A stretch of DNA of 64,000 bases from Oscillibacter ruminantium GH1 (GCF_000307265.1 NZ_DF158897.1:124001-188000), one strand, 5' to 3'; positions 52,366 through 61,753 are shown, counted from the stretch's first letter. Program-made: numbers and translations. The notes: generated by a model not told the origin, from the letters alone.

Positions 52366-53500
52366 AAGCAGGAGAGCCAGCACTGCCGCCTCTTCCGTTG
52401 TCGAGAAGACTGAGGCCGCAGCCGCCAACTTTGGAGGCGAGACAAAAACGGAGGGGGCAAAGGCTCAGAATCCGCCTCCAATGCCGCAAAAGGAAAAGCT
52501 GCCCCCGCTCACCGGCCCGCAGAGGGCTGCGGCGGTCATCGTGTCGCTGGGCGCTGACAAAGCCTCTCAGATTTATAAGTACATGGACCCCGAGGACGTG
52601 GAGACGCTGACGCTGGAGGTAGCCCGTCTGGGCTATCTGGACTCCCGGCAGACCGAGGAGATTCTGGGCGATTTCTACGAAATGTGCCTGACCAACAAAG
52701 CCATCACCGAGGGCGGACTGGAATACGCCAGAACGGTTCTGGAAAAGGCGTTTGGCGAGCAGACCGCCGCCCAACTGCTGGAAAAAGTGGAAAAATCCAT
52801 GAAGAACCGGGAATTTGCGTTTTTGGACAAGGCGGACGCCAAGTCTTTGTTCTCTGCTTTGCAGTATGAGCGGCCTCAGACGATTGCACTGGTACTCTCC
52901 TATGTCAGCCCCGCAAAATCCGCCAACGTGGTGGAGCAATTGGACCCGGCCAGACAAATCAGAGTCGTGGAGAACATGGCCAAGATGGAAAGTCCATCTC
53001 CTTCCACGATGAAGATCATCGAAGCGGAGATGGGCCGCCGGTTCTCCACCATTATCAGCAGCAAAAACGTCAAAGTGGGCGGCGTCGACTTTGTCGCAAG
53101 CCTCATGAACAACATCGACCGCACCAGCGAGAAGAGCATTTTCGACGGACTGTCTATTTACAATCAGGATCTGGCGGACGAGATCCGCAAGCGGATGTTC
53201 GTGTTCGAGGATCTGGTCAGCATGGACGACCGTTCGGTTCAGCGTTTCCTGCGGGACTGCGATCCCAAGGACATCGTGCTCTCCCTCAAGGCCACGACCG
53301 AAGATGTGGCCAACAAGCTGCTCTCCAACATGTCCACCCGCATGGCGCAGAACATCCGGGACGATTTGGAGATCACCACCAATGTCCGCATGAAGGACGT
53401 GGAAGAGGCGCAGCAGCGCATCGTGGATGTGATCCGCAAGCTGGAGGAACAGAACGAAATTATCATCATCAAGGGTGGAAAGGACGACATCATTGCGTAA
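52355..53500 (+). CDS. fliG: Flagellar motor switch protein FliG with N-terminal extension
   Basis: 381 aa against the usual 330-340. Residues ~54-381 are normal FliG: N-domain LTGPQRAAAVIVSLGADKAS, middle-domain EHPQ-like ERPQTIALVLSYVSP, and C-terminal torque helix region VFEDLVSMDDRSVQRFLRD. The first ~50 residues are an extra Ala/Lys/Pro-rich segment. The ATG sits 11 bases inside fliF after a GAGGGGAGGGG site, so the long form is likely real; the internal Met43 has no ribosome binding site. Confidence 0.95.
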   Translation: MSSRSRRASTAASSVVEKTEAAAANFGGETKTEGAKAQNPPPMPQKEKLPPLTGPQRAAAVIVSLGADKASQIYKYMDPEDVETLTLEVARLGYLDSRQTEEILGDFYEMCLTNKAITEGGLEYARTVLEKAFGEQTAAQLLEKVEKSMKNREFAFLDKADAKSLFSALQYERPQTIALVLSYVSPAKSANVVEQLDPARQIRVVENMAKMESPSPSTMKIIEAEMGRRFSTIISSKNVKVGGVDFVASLMNNIDRTSEKSIFDGLSIYNQDLADEIRKRMFVFEDLVSMDDRSVQRFLRDCDPKDIVLSLKATTEDVANKLLSNMSTRMAQNIRDDLEITTNVRMKDVEEAQQRIVDVIRKLEEQNEIIIIKGGKDDIIA

Positions 53501-54419
53501 CGGGAGTGTCCTGAAAAATTTTATACGGCCAAAGGCGGAGCTGTATCAGTTTCCGGACGATCTGACGGACGAGGCGCCTGTCGCCGCGCCGACAGAAGCG
53601 AACGAGGACCTGCTGGCAAGCCTTCAGGATGAGCTTTTCGTGGACGGCGCGCCAAAGCAGGCGCGCGCCTCAGGCTCTTCCTCCCCAGAGGCGGCGGAGC
53701 AGGCCGGCCCACCGGAGGACGCGCCCTCAGCCGAAAATCCGATTTCCTTCGCCAACGTGCAGGCCGACGCTATTTTGAGCGCGGCCCGGGCGGAAGCGGA
53801 GCAGATTAAGGCCGCCGCCGTGGCCGAGGCCCGGGCACAGGCGGATCAAATCCGGGAGAACGCTCGACAAGAGGGCTACCGTGACGGTTATGCCGCGGGC
53901 ATCGGCGGAGCCGATCTGGATTTGGAAGAACGGCGGGAGGCGCAGGCCGCCCAGATGGAACAGCAGCTTCAAACCTTTTTGGAAAACGTGTCGCTGGCGC
54001 AGGACGAGTTGATGGACAGCGCAAAGACCGATATGCGCAATCTGGCCGTCACCGTGGCGGAAAAGGTGGTGCGCATCAGCCTGAAAAGCTCCAGCGGCAT
54101 CATCGCGAAGATGATTCAGGACGCCACCGAGAAAATGAAACGCAGGGAGTGGGTCCATATCTATGTTTCCGGCTGTGACGCCAAAGGTCTTGCCCAAATC
54201 ACACCCCGGCTGACCCGGGCACTGGCCGGTCTTTCCGATCACATCCGCATCATTCCCATGGCCGAGGAGGAAAGCGGCACATGTATCATAGAGACTCCCG
54301 ACACCATCATCGACGCCAGCGCCTCCACCCAGATGGCCAATATCCGCTCGATGTTGGAGAACATTTCCCCTGACGACGTCCCGCCCCGGAATTTTGGACG
54401 GCGGCTGGGCGACCAGTGA
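53493..54419 (+). CDS. fliH: Flagellar assembly protein FliH
   Basis: 308 aa from TTG (AAAGGA 8 bases upstream, inside fliG). Regulates the export ATPase FliI. Acidic, Ala/Pro-rich N-terminal third; then a coiled coil with GxxxG-like spacing (AILSAARAEAEQIKAAAVAEARAQADQ) and the conserved C-domain (VAEKVVRISL, IHVSGCD-like YVSGCDAKGL, CIIETPDTIIDAS). A GTG at 53475 is possible but less well supported. The start is the least certain part. Confidence 0.88.
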   Translation: MRNGSVLKNFIRPKAELYQFPDDLTDEAPVAAPTEANEDLLASLQDELFVDGAPKQARASGSSSPEAAEQAGPPEDAPSAENPISFANVQADAILSAARAEAEQIKAAAVAEARAQADQIRENARQEGYRDGYAAGIGGADLDLEERREAQAAQMEQQLQTFLENVSLAQDELMDSAKTDMRNLAVTVAEKVVRISLKSSSGIIAKMIQDATEKMKRREWVHIYVSGCDAKGLAQITPRLTRALAGLSDHIRIIPMAEEESGTCIIETPDTIIDASASTQMANIRSMLENISPDDVPPRNFGRRLGDQ

Positions 54420-54435
54420 AAAAAGGAGCAAACCT

Positions 54436-55737
54436 GTGTTTGGACAGATGATTCAGCAGATTCAAAATGCCGACACCTTCAGCCTGACGGGAAGGATCGA
54501 AAATATTGTCGGCATGTCCATCGAGGCCTCCGGCGGAAATGCCGCCGTGGGCGACATCTGCCGAATTTACAACGGCGACACCGGAGATCAGGTAACGGCG
54601 GAGGTGGTCGGCTTTAAGAATGACCGCATCCTCCTGATGCCCTACTCCGACATGAGCGGCATCTCCGCGGGCAACTTTGTCCGCAACACGGGGCGGCAGC
54701 TCACCCTCCCCATGGGGCCGTTTCTTCGTGGGCGTATTATCAACGCTCTGGGCCAGCCCATCGACGGCGGCGCTCCCTTTGAAAGCGGCTTTTCCCACTG
54801 CGTGGAGGGCAAATACATCAACCCCCTCTCCCGCCCCGCCATCACGGAGCGGATGGAGTTTGGAATCAAGGCCATCGACGGGCTTTTAACCATCGGAAAA
54901 GGCCAGCGTATCGGCATCTTCGCCGGTTCCGGCGTGGGCAAGAGCACCCTGATGGGCATGATCGCCAAAAATGTGAAAGCAGACATCAACGTCATCGCCC
55001 TTGTGGGCGAACGTGGACGCGAGGTTTTGGATTTTGTCCGCAAGGATTTGGGCGATGAGGGCATGGCACGCTCCATTCTGGTGGTGGCCACCTCTGACCA
55101 GCCCGCCATGCTTCGCAAAAAGTGTCCCTCCGTTGCCACCGGCATCGCGGAATATTTCCGGGATCAGGGGTACGATGTGCTGTTGATGATGGATTCCCTG
55201 ACTCGGTTTGCCATGGCCCAGCGGGAGATCGGCCTTGCCGTGGGTGAACCGCCCGTGGCGAGAGGATATACGCCCTCGATCTACGCGGAGCTTCCCAAGC
55301 TGCTGGAGCGCAGCGGCAATTTTGAAAAGGGGTCCATTACCGGGGTCTATACCGTTCTGGTGGAGGGTGACGACACCAACGAACCGATTTCCGATACCGT
55401 CCGCGGCATTCTGGACGGGCATATCGTTCTCTCTCGGCGGCTGGCCGCCGCCAACCACTACCCCGCCATCGATGTGGGAGCCAGCATCTCCCGTCTGATG
55501 ACGGATATCGTCCCGTTGGAGAGCCGCCGGGCGGCGGGACGCATCCGGGACATTATGAGCATCTATGAAAAAAGCTCCGATCTGGTATCCATCGGTGCGT
55601 ACAAGGCGGGAACCAATCCCAAGCTGGACTATGCGCTGGGCAAAATCGACGCCATTGACACTTTCCTCAAACAGGATGTGGACGAGTCGTTTTCCTATGA
55701 GGAAACGGTGGAGCAAATGGAACAGATTCTTCACTAA
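54436..55737 (+). CDS. fliI: Flagellar export ATPase FliI
   Basis: 433 aa. F1-beta-like ATPase that unloads export substrates. Walker A GSGVGKST (about 164-171), Walker B VLLMMDSLTRFA, ALGEPP-like AVGEPPVARGYTPSIYAELPKLLERSG. GTG start with AAGGAG 7 bases upstream. Normal length and motifs. Confidence 0.96.
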   Translation: MFGQMIQQIQNADTFSLTGRIENIVGMSIEASGGNAAVGDICRIYNGDTGDQVTAEVVGFKNDRILLMPYSDMSGISAGNFVRNTGRQLTLPMGPFLRGRIINALGQPIDGGAPFESGFSHCVEGKYINPLSRPAITERMEFGIKAIDGLLTIGKGQRIGIFAGSGVGKSTLMGMIAKNVKADINVIALVGERGREVLDFVRKDLGDEGMARSILVVATSDQPAMLRKKCPSVATGIAEYFRDQGYDVLLMMDSLTRFAMAQREIGLAVGEPPVARGYTPSIYAELPKLLERSGNFEKGSITGVYTVLVEGDDTNEPISDTVRGILDGHIVLSRRLAAANHYPAIDVGASISRLMTDIVPLESRRAAGRIRDIMSIYEKSSDLVSIGAYKAGTNPKLDYALGKIDAIDTFLKQDVDESFSYEETVEQMEQILH

Positions 55738-55770
55738 AAAATCTGAACGCCGAGAAAGGGGGCCTGTATC

Positions 55771-56226
55771 ATGAAAAAGTTTCGGTTTTCACTGGACACT
55801 GTGCTGGATTACCGCCAGCAGGTGCAGGACTCCCTTCAGGTGGAGCTTGGCGCCATTACGGCGGAAGTCCACCGGCAGGAGGGCGCGGTGAACACGGCTC
55901 AACAGCGATTCATGGAGATTAATCAGGAGTACCGGGAGAAAAAAGCCGCGGGGCTGCGAATTGCAGATATCCGGGGCTATGAAACCGCTTTGGAGGTTCA
56001 GACGGCGGTCATCGCCAGAGAACTTCTTCAACTTCAAAAGCTGCAAAAGCAGATGGAGTCCAAACGGCAGGAACTGGTCAGCGCGAAGCAGGACGCCTCG
56101 TCCGTGGAAAAGCTGCGGGAGAAAAAGCTGCGTGCTTATCGGAAGGATCTTGAAAAAAGCGAAGAACAATTTATTGATGATTTAGTGGGCGCCCGGAGCG
56201 CAAACGCACAGGGCGCGTCACTGTAA
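55771..56226 (+). CDS. fliJ: Flagellar export chaperone FliJ
   Basis: 151 aa, nearly all coiled coil, starting with the family signature KFRFSLDTVLDYRQQVQDSLQ. Acts as a soluble export cofactor that touches FliI and FlhA. Follows fliI closely. The ylxF/MotE-like gene that often follows fliJ in Bacilli is not here; fliK comes next. Confidence 0.9.
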   Translation: MKKFRFSLDTVLDYRQQVQDSLQVELGAITAEVHRQEGAVNTAQQRFMEINQEYREKKAAGLRIADIRGYETALEVQTAVIARELLQLQKLQKQMESKRQELVSAKQDASSVEKLREKKLRAYRKDLEKSEEQFIDDLVGARSANAQGASL

Positions 56227-56268
56227 TCATAAATAGCAAATCCCATTCCATATAAAGGAGGTGAAAAC

Positions 56269-57393
56269 ATGAATACGATGAACGAATTGCTGCAAACCAT
56301 GCAGGCCATGTCCGCGGCGCAGACCCAGCGGCCCACCAAGGCGGATTCCGGAGAGAAAACCGGCGGCAGCCGTGATTCCAGCTTTGACACGCTGTTGAAG
56401 GACCGTACCAAATCAGCGGATTCCACCACGCAGCTGAAACCCGGGGCAAACGAACAGACCGCCGGAGCGGAGCAGTCGGAGGGACTTCCGGATGAAACGC
56501 TGAAAGAAGTGGCGGCGGCGATGACGATGCTCATGGCACAGGCCGCGCCGGTGCAGGTCCACACGCAGGAAATTCTGCCGGAGGGACTGTCGGCCCAGAT
56601 CGCAGCACCGGCGGAGATCGCAGTCAATCAGCAGCCCGAAGCAGGGAAGACCTTTCTTCAAGGCAGCGCGATTGAGACGATTTCCCAGCCCGTGGAGCAC
56701 CCTTTAACCGAGAACGCGGAAGTCTCTGGCCAGAGCATCTCCCAATCCGCGCAGAGCGCCGACGCCTCTCAGTCCGCGCAGGGAATCCCTGTGACCGCGC
56801 AGTCCTCTGAACTGCAAAACAGTGAGAGCGCCGATCAGCAGCCTGACGCCGGTTTGACCGGGCAGGGCAGCGACAGCAAGACGCCTCAGCTGGAAAACGC
56901 AGCTGTGGAAACCACCCAGCCTTTGTTCCGCAATGTGGAGAGCGTTCCCGTGAAGGTAGGCGAGACTCCGATTGCGGACACGACCCAGCCGGAGCTGGAC
57001 GCCCAGCTTTCCAAGCAAATCGGCACAGCCCTGAAAGACGGCGCGCAGCAGGTGAAGATTCAGCTGGCTCCGGAGAGTCTGGGAACGCTGACCATTGACT
57101 TGACCCAGACGCAGGACGGCGCGCTTCAAGTCGTGCTCCACACCACCACAGAAAAGGCGGCCGCTCTTTTGGGCCAGCACGCGGAGAATCTGGGCGCCCT
57201 GCTTCAAAACAGCACCCAAACCCCGGTTCAGGTGGAGGTTCAGCGGCAGGAGCAGAATCAACAGTTCCAGCAATTCCAGCAGAATCAGCAGCACGGGCAG
57301 AATCAGCAGCACAACCACCGTCGGCAAAATGGAGAGGACTTTCTCCAGCAGCTTCGATTGGGCCTTGTGAATCTGAATGAGCAGGTGAGCTGA
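56269..57393 (+). CDS. fliK: Flagellar hook-length control protein FliK
   Basis: 374 aa. A Gln/Ser/Ala-rich, disordered N-terminal ruler region (residues ~1-245), then the Flg_hook domain (about 250-335; QQVKIQLAPESLGTLTIDLTQTQDGALQVVL) and a Gln-rich tail before HRRQNGEDFLQQLRLGL. A near-perfect AAAGGAGGTGA site precedes the ATG. It measures hook length and switches the export specificity of FlhB. Confidence 0.9.
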   Translation: MNTMNELLQTMQAMSAAQTQRPTKADSGEKTGGSRDSSFDTLLKDRTKSADSTTQLKPGANEQTAGAEQSEGLPDETLKEVAAAMTMLMAQAAPVQVHTQEILPEGLSAQIAAPAEIAVNQQPEAGKTFLQGSAIETISQPVEHPLTENAEVSGQSISQSAQSADASQSAQGIPVTAQSSELQNSESADQQPDAGLTGQGSDSKTPQLENAAVETTQPLFRNVESVPVKVGETPIADTTQPELDAQLSKQIGTALKDGAQQVKIQLAPESLGTLTIDLTQTQDGALQVVLHTTTEKAAALLGQHAENLGALLQNSTQTPVQVEVQRQEQNQQFQQFQQNQQHGQNQQHNHRRQNGEDFLQQLRLGLVNLNEQVS

Positions 57394-57427
57394 CGGGCCT
57401 TGCATTTTTAAGGAAAGGAGCAGTCCA

Positions 57428-57925
57428 ATGAGCGATTACATCGGCGATATTGCATCGCTTAGCAAGTCTAAAAACGTCGCGACTGTCAAAAGCAAATCCG
57501 ATTCTATGAGCCTCAACATGCAGGATTTCCTGCAAATGATGGTGGCACAGTTTCAAAATCAGGACCCGGAAAACGCCGCCTCCACCACCGACATGCTCAA
57601 CCAGATGGTGCAGATGTCCATGATTCAGGCAATCACCAACATCACAGATGCCGTCAGCCTCAGCTATTCCGCATCGCTGGTAGGCAAGGAAGTCACCGTA
57701 GGTACTTTCGACGCCAACGGAAATCTGAAGGAAATCGTGGGAACTGTGACCGGTACGGGAACCTACAATGGCAGTCCTGTGATTTTTGTCAACGGAGAAA
57801 CATACAGCATGAGCAGCATTATGGCGGTTGGCCGTCTGCCTGATTCAAAAGATCCCCCCACATCTCCCGACAGCGGCGACAACGGCGGTGACAGCGGCAG
57901 CAGCGGCGACACCAAACCCACCTAA
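57428..57925 (+). CDS. flgD: Flagellar hook assembly (cap) protein FlgD
   Basis: 165 aa. N-terminal export/capping region LNMQDFLQMMVAQFQNQDPENAASTTDMLNQMVQMS is diagnostic; a short beta domain follows (SLVGKEVTVGTFDANGN). The C-terminus is a low-complexity Asp/Gly/Ser/Pro tail. Acts as the scaffold for hook polymerisation; next to fliK and flgE as usual. Confidence 0.92.
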   Translation: MSDYIGDIASLSKSKNVATVKSKSDSMSLNMQDFLQMMVAQFQNQDPENAASTTDMLNQMVQMSMIQAITNITDAVSLSYSASLVGKEVTVGTFDANGNLKEIVGTVTGTGTYNGSPVIFVNGETYSMSSIMAVGRLPDSKDPPTSPDSGDNGGDSGSSGDTKPT

Positions 57926-57961
57926 GTTTTGATTGATCAAAGGGTCAAAGGAGTGAGAACA

Positions 57962-58333
57962 TTGATCGACCGGATATCCTCTTTGCAAAACAGCGGCCTC
58001 TCCGCAAAAAAGAGCGGAAATGCGGGCGCGGCGCAGACCTCCTTCAGTGCGCAGCTGCTCCAGCGCCAGCAGGAGAGCCAGTCCGTCGCGTTCTCCAAGC
58101 ACGCCCGTGAACGGGCGGAGCAGCGCGGCATTCAGGTGGACGACCAGCTGATGAATCAGCTGAGCGGCACCGTGGAAAAGGCCCAAGCGAAGGGCGCCAC
58201 CAACATTTTGGCGTTTGACACCACGCGGGCTTTTATCATCAACGTCCCCAACGGGCGGGTGATCACCACCATGTCCCCGGAAGAGATGAAGGAAAACATT
58301 TTTACAAACATTGACGGCGCCGTGATCCTGTAA
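57962..58333 (+). CDS. Flagellar operon protein of the TIGR02530 type
   Basis: 123 aa. Small protein found between flgD and flgE in many Firmicutes. Family core: VAFSKHARERAEQRGIQVDDQLMNQLSGTVEKAQAKG and a strand AFIINVPNGRVITTM, ending NIFTNIDGAVIL. The TTG at 57962 is chosen because AAAGGAG lies 8 bases before it; an earlier in-frame TTG at 57929 lacks a site. Function unknown, probably hook assembly. Confidence 0.82.
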   Translation: MIDRISSLQNSGLSAKKSGNAGAAQTSFSAQLLQRQQESQSVAFSKHARERAEQRGIQVDDQLMNQLSGTVEKAQAKGATNILAFDTTRAFIINVPNGRVITTMSPEEMKENIFTNIDGAVIL

Positions 58334-58421
58334 CAAACAGAGAGCAGGACCGGAAGGATGCTCTGGGGGAAATCCGATTGACTGTCCCCCGGCGGCGCCA
58401 ACCGAAAGGAGTTTTTTTACC

Positions 58422-59519
58422 ATGACAGGCGCAATGTACGCGGCCATTTCGGGTTTAAAATCCCACATGCAAAAGCTCAACGTCATCGGCAACAACATCG
58501 CAAACGTGAATACTTACGGCTACAAATCAGCCCGCACCACGTTTCAGGAGTCCCTTTACACCACACTGACCGGCGGCTCCAACGGAACGGCCACCGTTGG
58601 CGGCGTGAACCCCTCCCAGATCGGCTACGGGTGCAGCCTCGGCACCATCGACTTGGATATGAGCACCAAGAACTATTCCCCAACCGGAAACGGAATGGAC
58701 TGCATGATTAACGGCGACGGCTTTTTCATGGTGGGCAATAAGCCGGCCATGGGAGCCGACGGCAAGCTGGCCACCGTGGAAGCCAAGGATTTGACATTGA
58801 CCCGAGTGGGCAATTTCAAATTTGATTCTCAGGGCTATCTGGTGGACGGGCAGGGCAACGTGGTTTATGGATTTGTCACGCAATCCGGAACCACCACCGC
58901 CGGAGTGATTGCCGATGCGGATAAGCCCACCGTCAGCACCCAGCTGGTTCCTATCCGTCTGCCTATGGCAGCGGGCATTCCGGCAGACGCCGCTGCCGGC
59001 CCCGCAGAAGGCACGGCGCTTTACCCCGGCGTGACCGCCGGCGAACTAGGCGTCTATCCCACCGTGGACGCAAAGGGCAACGCCCTGCAATCAATTCAGG
59101 CAGACTCCATCCAAATCGACGGCGCTACCGGTAAAATCACCGCCGTGAACAAAGCGGACAGCAAAACCGTGGTGGTTGGCTATATTGCGATGGCCAGCGT
59201 CAGCAATCCCAACGGCGTGAGCCATATTTCCGGTCCCTATTATCGGGCAGGCGAGGGCGCCGGAGAGTGCAGCGCCGCATCTATTGGCGGCGCGGTCACG
59301 GGATATTTGAACAATCTGGCTGCCGACGCCGCCAATGCAAAGTCCATCAAGAACACGGGCAAAACCGAGCTGATTACCGGCGGCCTTGAGTCCTCAGGCA
59401 CGGACCTTGCCACCGAAATCTCCGAGATGATTACCACCCAGCGCGGCTATCAGGCCAACACCCGTATTATCACCGTGACCGACTCCATGCTGGAGGAACT
59501 GGTCAACATGAAGCGGTAA
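58422..59519 (+). CDS. flgE: Flagellar hook protein FlgE
   Basis: 365 aa. N-terminal flg-rod motif (MYAAISGLKSHMQKLNVIGNNIANVNTYGYKSARTTF), FlgE/F/G core (GDGFFMVGN, VGNFKFDSQGYLVDGQGNVVYGF), and C-terminal helix (LATEISEMITTQRGYQANTRIITVTDSMLEELVNM). Position after flgD and before flbD supports hook rather than distal rod. Slightly shorter than enteric FlgE. Confidence 0.92.
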   Translation: MTGAMYAAISGLKSHMQKLNVIGNNIANVNTYGYKSARTTFQESLYTTLTGGSNGTATVGGVNPSQIGYGCSLGTIDLDMSTKNYSPTGNGMDCMINGDGFFMVGNKPAMGADGKLATVEAKDLTLTRVGNFKFDSQGYLVDGQGNVVYGFVTQSGTTTAGVIADADKPTVSTQLVPIRLPMAAGIPADAAAGPAEGTALYPGVTAGELGVYPTVDAKGNALQSIQADSIQIDGATGKITAVNKADSKTVVVGYIAMASVSNPNGVSHISGPYYRAGEGAGECSAASIGGAVTGYLNNLAADAANAKSIKNTGKTELITGGLESSGTDLATEISEMITTQRGYQANTRIITVTDSMLEELVNMKR

Positions 59520-59557
59520 TCTGAGGCGGTGCCATTCGTATAAACCTTTCCGGTGCG

Positions 59558-59586
59558 GCCGGGCGCGGAAAAATTCCGCGCCCGGC
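59558..59586. other. Strong hairpin between flgE and flbD
   Basis: 13-bp perfect stem (59558-59570 with 59574-59586) with an AAA loop and no T run. Inside the operon it may slow polymerase or protect the upstream mRNA encoding abundant hook protein. Confidence 0.6.
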
Positions 59587-59615
59587 AAGCCCCGAATCCT
59601 GAAAGGAGGAACCCC

Positions 59616-59831
59616 ATGATCGTCCTGACCAAGATGAACCACGAGAAGTTTCTGGTGAACCACTTGCAGATCGAATGTATTGAGTTGATTCCGGAAACAA
59701 AAATTGTCATGATGAACCGCAGCTACTATCTGGTCCGGGAAACGGCGGAAGAAATTGTCCAAAAAATTGCTGAGTACAACGCCAAGGTTCAGGATATCGC
59801 CCGTGCAGTCAAGGTAATCGGCCAGCGCTGA
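59616..59831 (+). CDS. flbD: Flagellar protein FlbD
   Basis: 71 aa. Small Gram-positive FlbD/SwrD type (not the Caulobacter regulator of that name). Family pattern MIVLTKMNHEKFLVNHLQIECIE and IPETKIVMMNRSYYLVRE. AAAGGAGG precedes the ATG. SwrD in B. subtilis raises stator torque, in keeping with motAB next door. Confidence 0.9.
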   Translation: MIVLTKMNHEKFLVNHLQIECIELIPETKIVMMNRSYYLVRETAEEIVQKIAEYNAKVQDIARAVKVIGQR

Positions 59832-59983
59832 GAGCCGGATTTTTCCGGCTTATAAAGGGCCAGCCTGATCCGCGTGCATGGAAAACACGGCACAGCCGTG
59901 CACGGGAATCAAGCGGGCGCTTTAGAAAAAAACGGACGGTGGCAGACCTTGCGCCTGCCCTCCGGCAGAGGTGAGAGAGACAG
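59832..59983 (+). other. flbD-motA intercistronic region
   Basis: 152 bases with a 7-bp hairpin (59833-59839 with 59844-59850) just after the flbD stop and a second looser stem around 59873-59906. No clear promoter. Possibly an mRNA processing or attenuation point before motA. Confidence 0.4.
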
Positions 59984-60841
59984 ATGAATTTAACGTACAT
60001 TATTGGCACAGTAATCGCCCTTGGAGTCATGATAGTGGGCATGATGTTCACCAGTGTGAACGGTCATTTTACGGTAGCTCCCGGGCAGATCATGAACTTC
60101 TTTGATCCCTCCAGCATTCTGATCGTCTTCGGATGCACGTTTGCGGTGGTGGTGGCCAGCTTCCCCGGGAAAATGCTTAAGGCATTGCCCAAGCATTTCA
60201 AAATCATGCTGGACACCAAAAAGTATGATCCGATGTATTACATAGACCAGTTGGTGGAGCTGGCGCAGGTGGCCCGAAAAAACGGACTTCTGGCGTTGGA
60301 GGAAAAGGCCAATCAGCAGGACGACCCCTTCTTCAAGCAGGCAATCATGCTGATCGTGGACGCGAACGACGCGGACAAGGTCCGGGGCATTCTGAATAAC
60401 GACATTGAGTGCATGTCTGCCCGGCACGACAGCGTGGCGGGTATGTATGAAAAGGCGTCCTCCGTGGCCCCGGCCTTTGGTATGGTGGGTACGCTGGTGG
60501 GCCTGATCAACATGCTGAAGAACATGGACCTCTCGGGTGAAGGCGGTTCCTCCAGCATCGGCACCGATATGGGCACGGCCCTGATCACCACGCTGTATGG
60601 CTGCGTGTTGGCCCACATGATTTTTAACCCCATTGCCTCCAACCTGAGAATCCGGGACGAAGAAGAAGTTCTGTGCAAGATGATTATTGTTGAGGGAATC
60701 ATGTCCATCCAATCCGGAGAGAACCCCAAGTCTCTGCGCGAAAAGCTGCTGACCTTTGTGGATCAGAAGCAGCGCGGAGACGACGGAAGCGCCTCCAAGG
60801 CTAAGGGTGAGAAAAAAAGCAAGGGTAAGAAAGAGAAATGA
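59984..60841 (+). CDS. motA: Flagellar stator protein MotA
   Basis: 285 aa, four membrane helices (about residues 4-22, 37-57, 163-182, 200-218). Conserved proton-channel region GMVGTLVGLINMLKNM and the cytoplasmic charged loop between helices 2 and 3. A Lys-rich C-terminal tail (KSKGKKEK) extends past the usual end. Forms the stator with MotB, whose gene follows by 30 bases. Confidence 0.94.
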   Translation: MNLTYIIGTVIALGVMIVGMMFTSVNGHFTVAPGQIMNFFDPSSILIVFGCTFAVVVASFPGKMLKALPKHFKIMLDTKKYDPMYYIDQLVELAQVARKNGLLALEEKANQQDDPFFKQAIMLIVDANDADKVRGILNNDIECMSARHDSVAGMYEKASSVAPAFGMVGTLVGLINMLKNMDLSGEGGSSSIGTDMGTALITTLYGCVLAHMIFNPIASNLRIRDEEEVLCKMIIVEGIMSIQSGENPKSLREKLLTFVDQKQRGDDGSASKAKGEKKSKGKKEK

Positions 60842-60871
60842 TCCCAGAGGAAATCGGGAGGCGGGTGACAC

Positions 60872-61699
60872 ATGAAAAAGCGTAAAGGGGGCAGCGGCGG
60901 GGCCAGCTGGATGGACACCTACGGCGATATGGTAACGCTGTTGCTGTGCTTCTTTGTCCTGCTGTACTCCATGTCTTCCATCGACCAGCAGAAATGGGTT
61001 CAGCTGGTACAGAGCTTCAACCCCGACGCCGTCCACGAGGCAACGGAGATGAAGGGAAACGCCGGGCAGCTTGCGGACCCCACCGGAGGCCCGGATGGCG
61101 GCAGCGGACAACAGACGCAAGAGGAGATTGACACCACAATCGAACAACTTTTTATTGATCTGCAAACATACGTCGCCCAGCAGGGCGCGGCGGAAAACAT
61201 TTCGGTCACCAAGGGGGACGGATACGTCTTCATCTCCTTCAACGACGCGGTGTTCTTTGACGGGGACAGTTATGTGCTGCGGACAGACGGCGAGGAGATT
61301 CTGAACGAAGTGGGGACGATTATCGGAAAAGCCCGTTCTTCCATCGACGAGCTGCGGATCTTGGGGCACACAGCGCAGGGCGACCCCAGCAAGCCCAACA
61401 ATCCAACCGTTGACCGCTTTTTGGCGTCTGACCGCGCCACGGTGGTTTTGGTATACCTTCAGGAGCTGAACATTCTGGACCCGGCGCGCATGATCAGCAT
61501 GGGCTATGGGCAATTCCGCCCGGTGGCCGACAACGCCAGCAGCGAAGGCCGGGCGAAAAACCGGCGTGTGGAGCTGATCGTTACCGGTCTGGATGTGACC
61601 AGCACGCTTGGGGACGGAATTGAGCAGTATTATACCGAGCGGGGTACAGAGTCCCCCGTTTCCGCGGAAACCAGAACGGGCACCGCCGCCATCGGTTGA
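60872..61699 (+). CDS. motB: Flagellar stator protein MotB
   Basis: 275 aa. Single membrane helix bearing the ion-binding Asp19 (TYGDMVTLLLCFFVLLYSMSS), a linker, and an OmpA-like peptidoglycan-binding domain (about residues 120-250; DGEEILNEVG, LRILGHTAQG, SDRATVVLVYL, AKNRRVELIV). Whether it uses H+ or Na+ cannot be told with certainty. No fliL gene follows. Confidence 0.94.
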   Translation: MKKRKGGSGGASWMDTYGDMVTLLLCFFVLLYSMSSIDQQKWVQLVQSFNPDAVHEATEMKGNAGQLADPTGGPDGGSGQQTQEEIDTTIEQLFIDLQTYVAQQGAAENISVTKGDGYVFISFNDAVFFDGDSYVLRTDGEEILNEVGTIIGKARSSIDELRILGHTAQGDPSKPNNPTVDRFLASDRATVVLVYLQELNILDPARMISMGYGQFRPVADNASSEGRAKNRRVELIVTGLDVTSTLGDGIEQYYTERGTESPVSAETRTGTAAIG

Positions 61700-61753
61700 T
61701 CCGGCGCGGAGTCCAACGCTGCAAGGCGGTGAAAAAAGAGAGGGGGGATGCCC

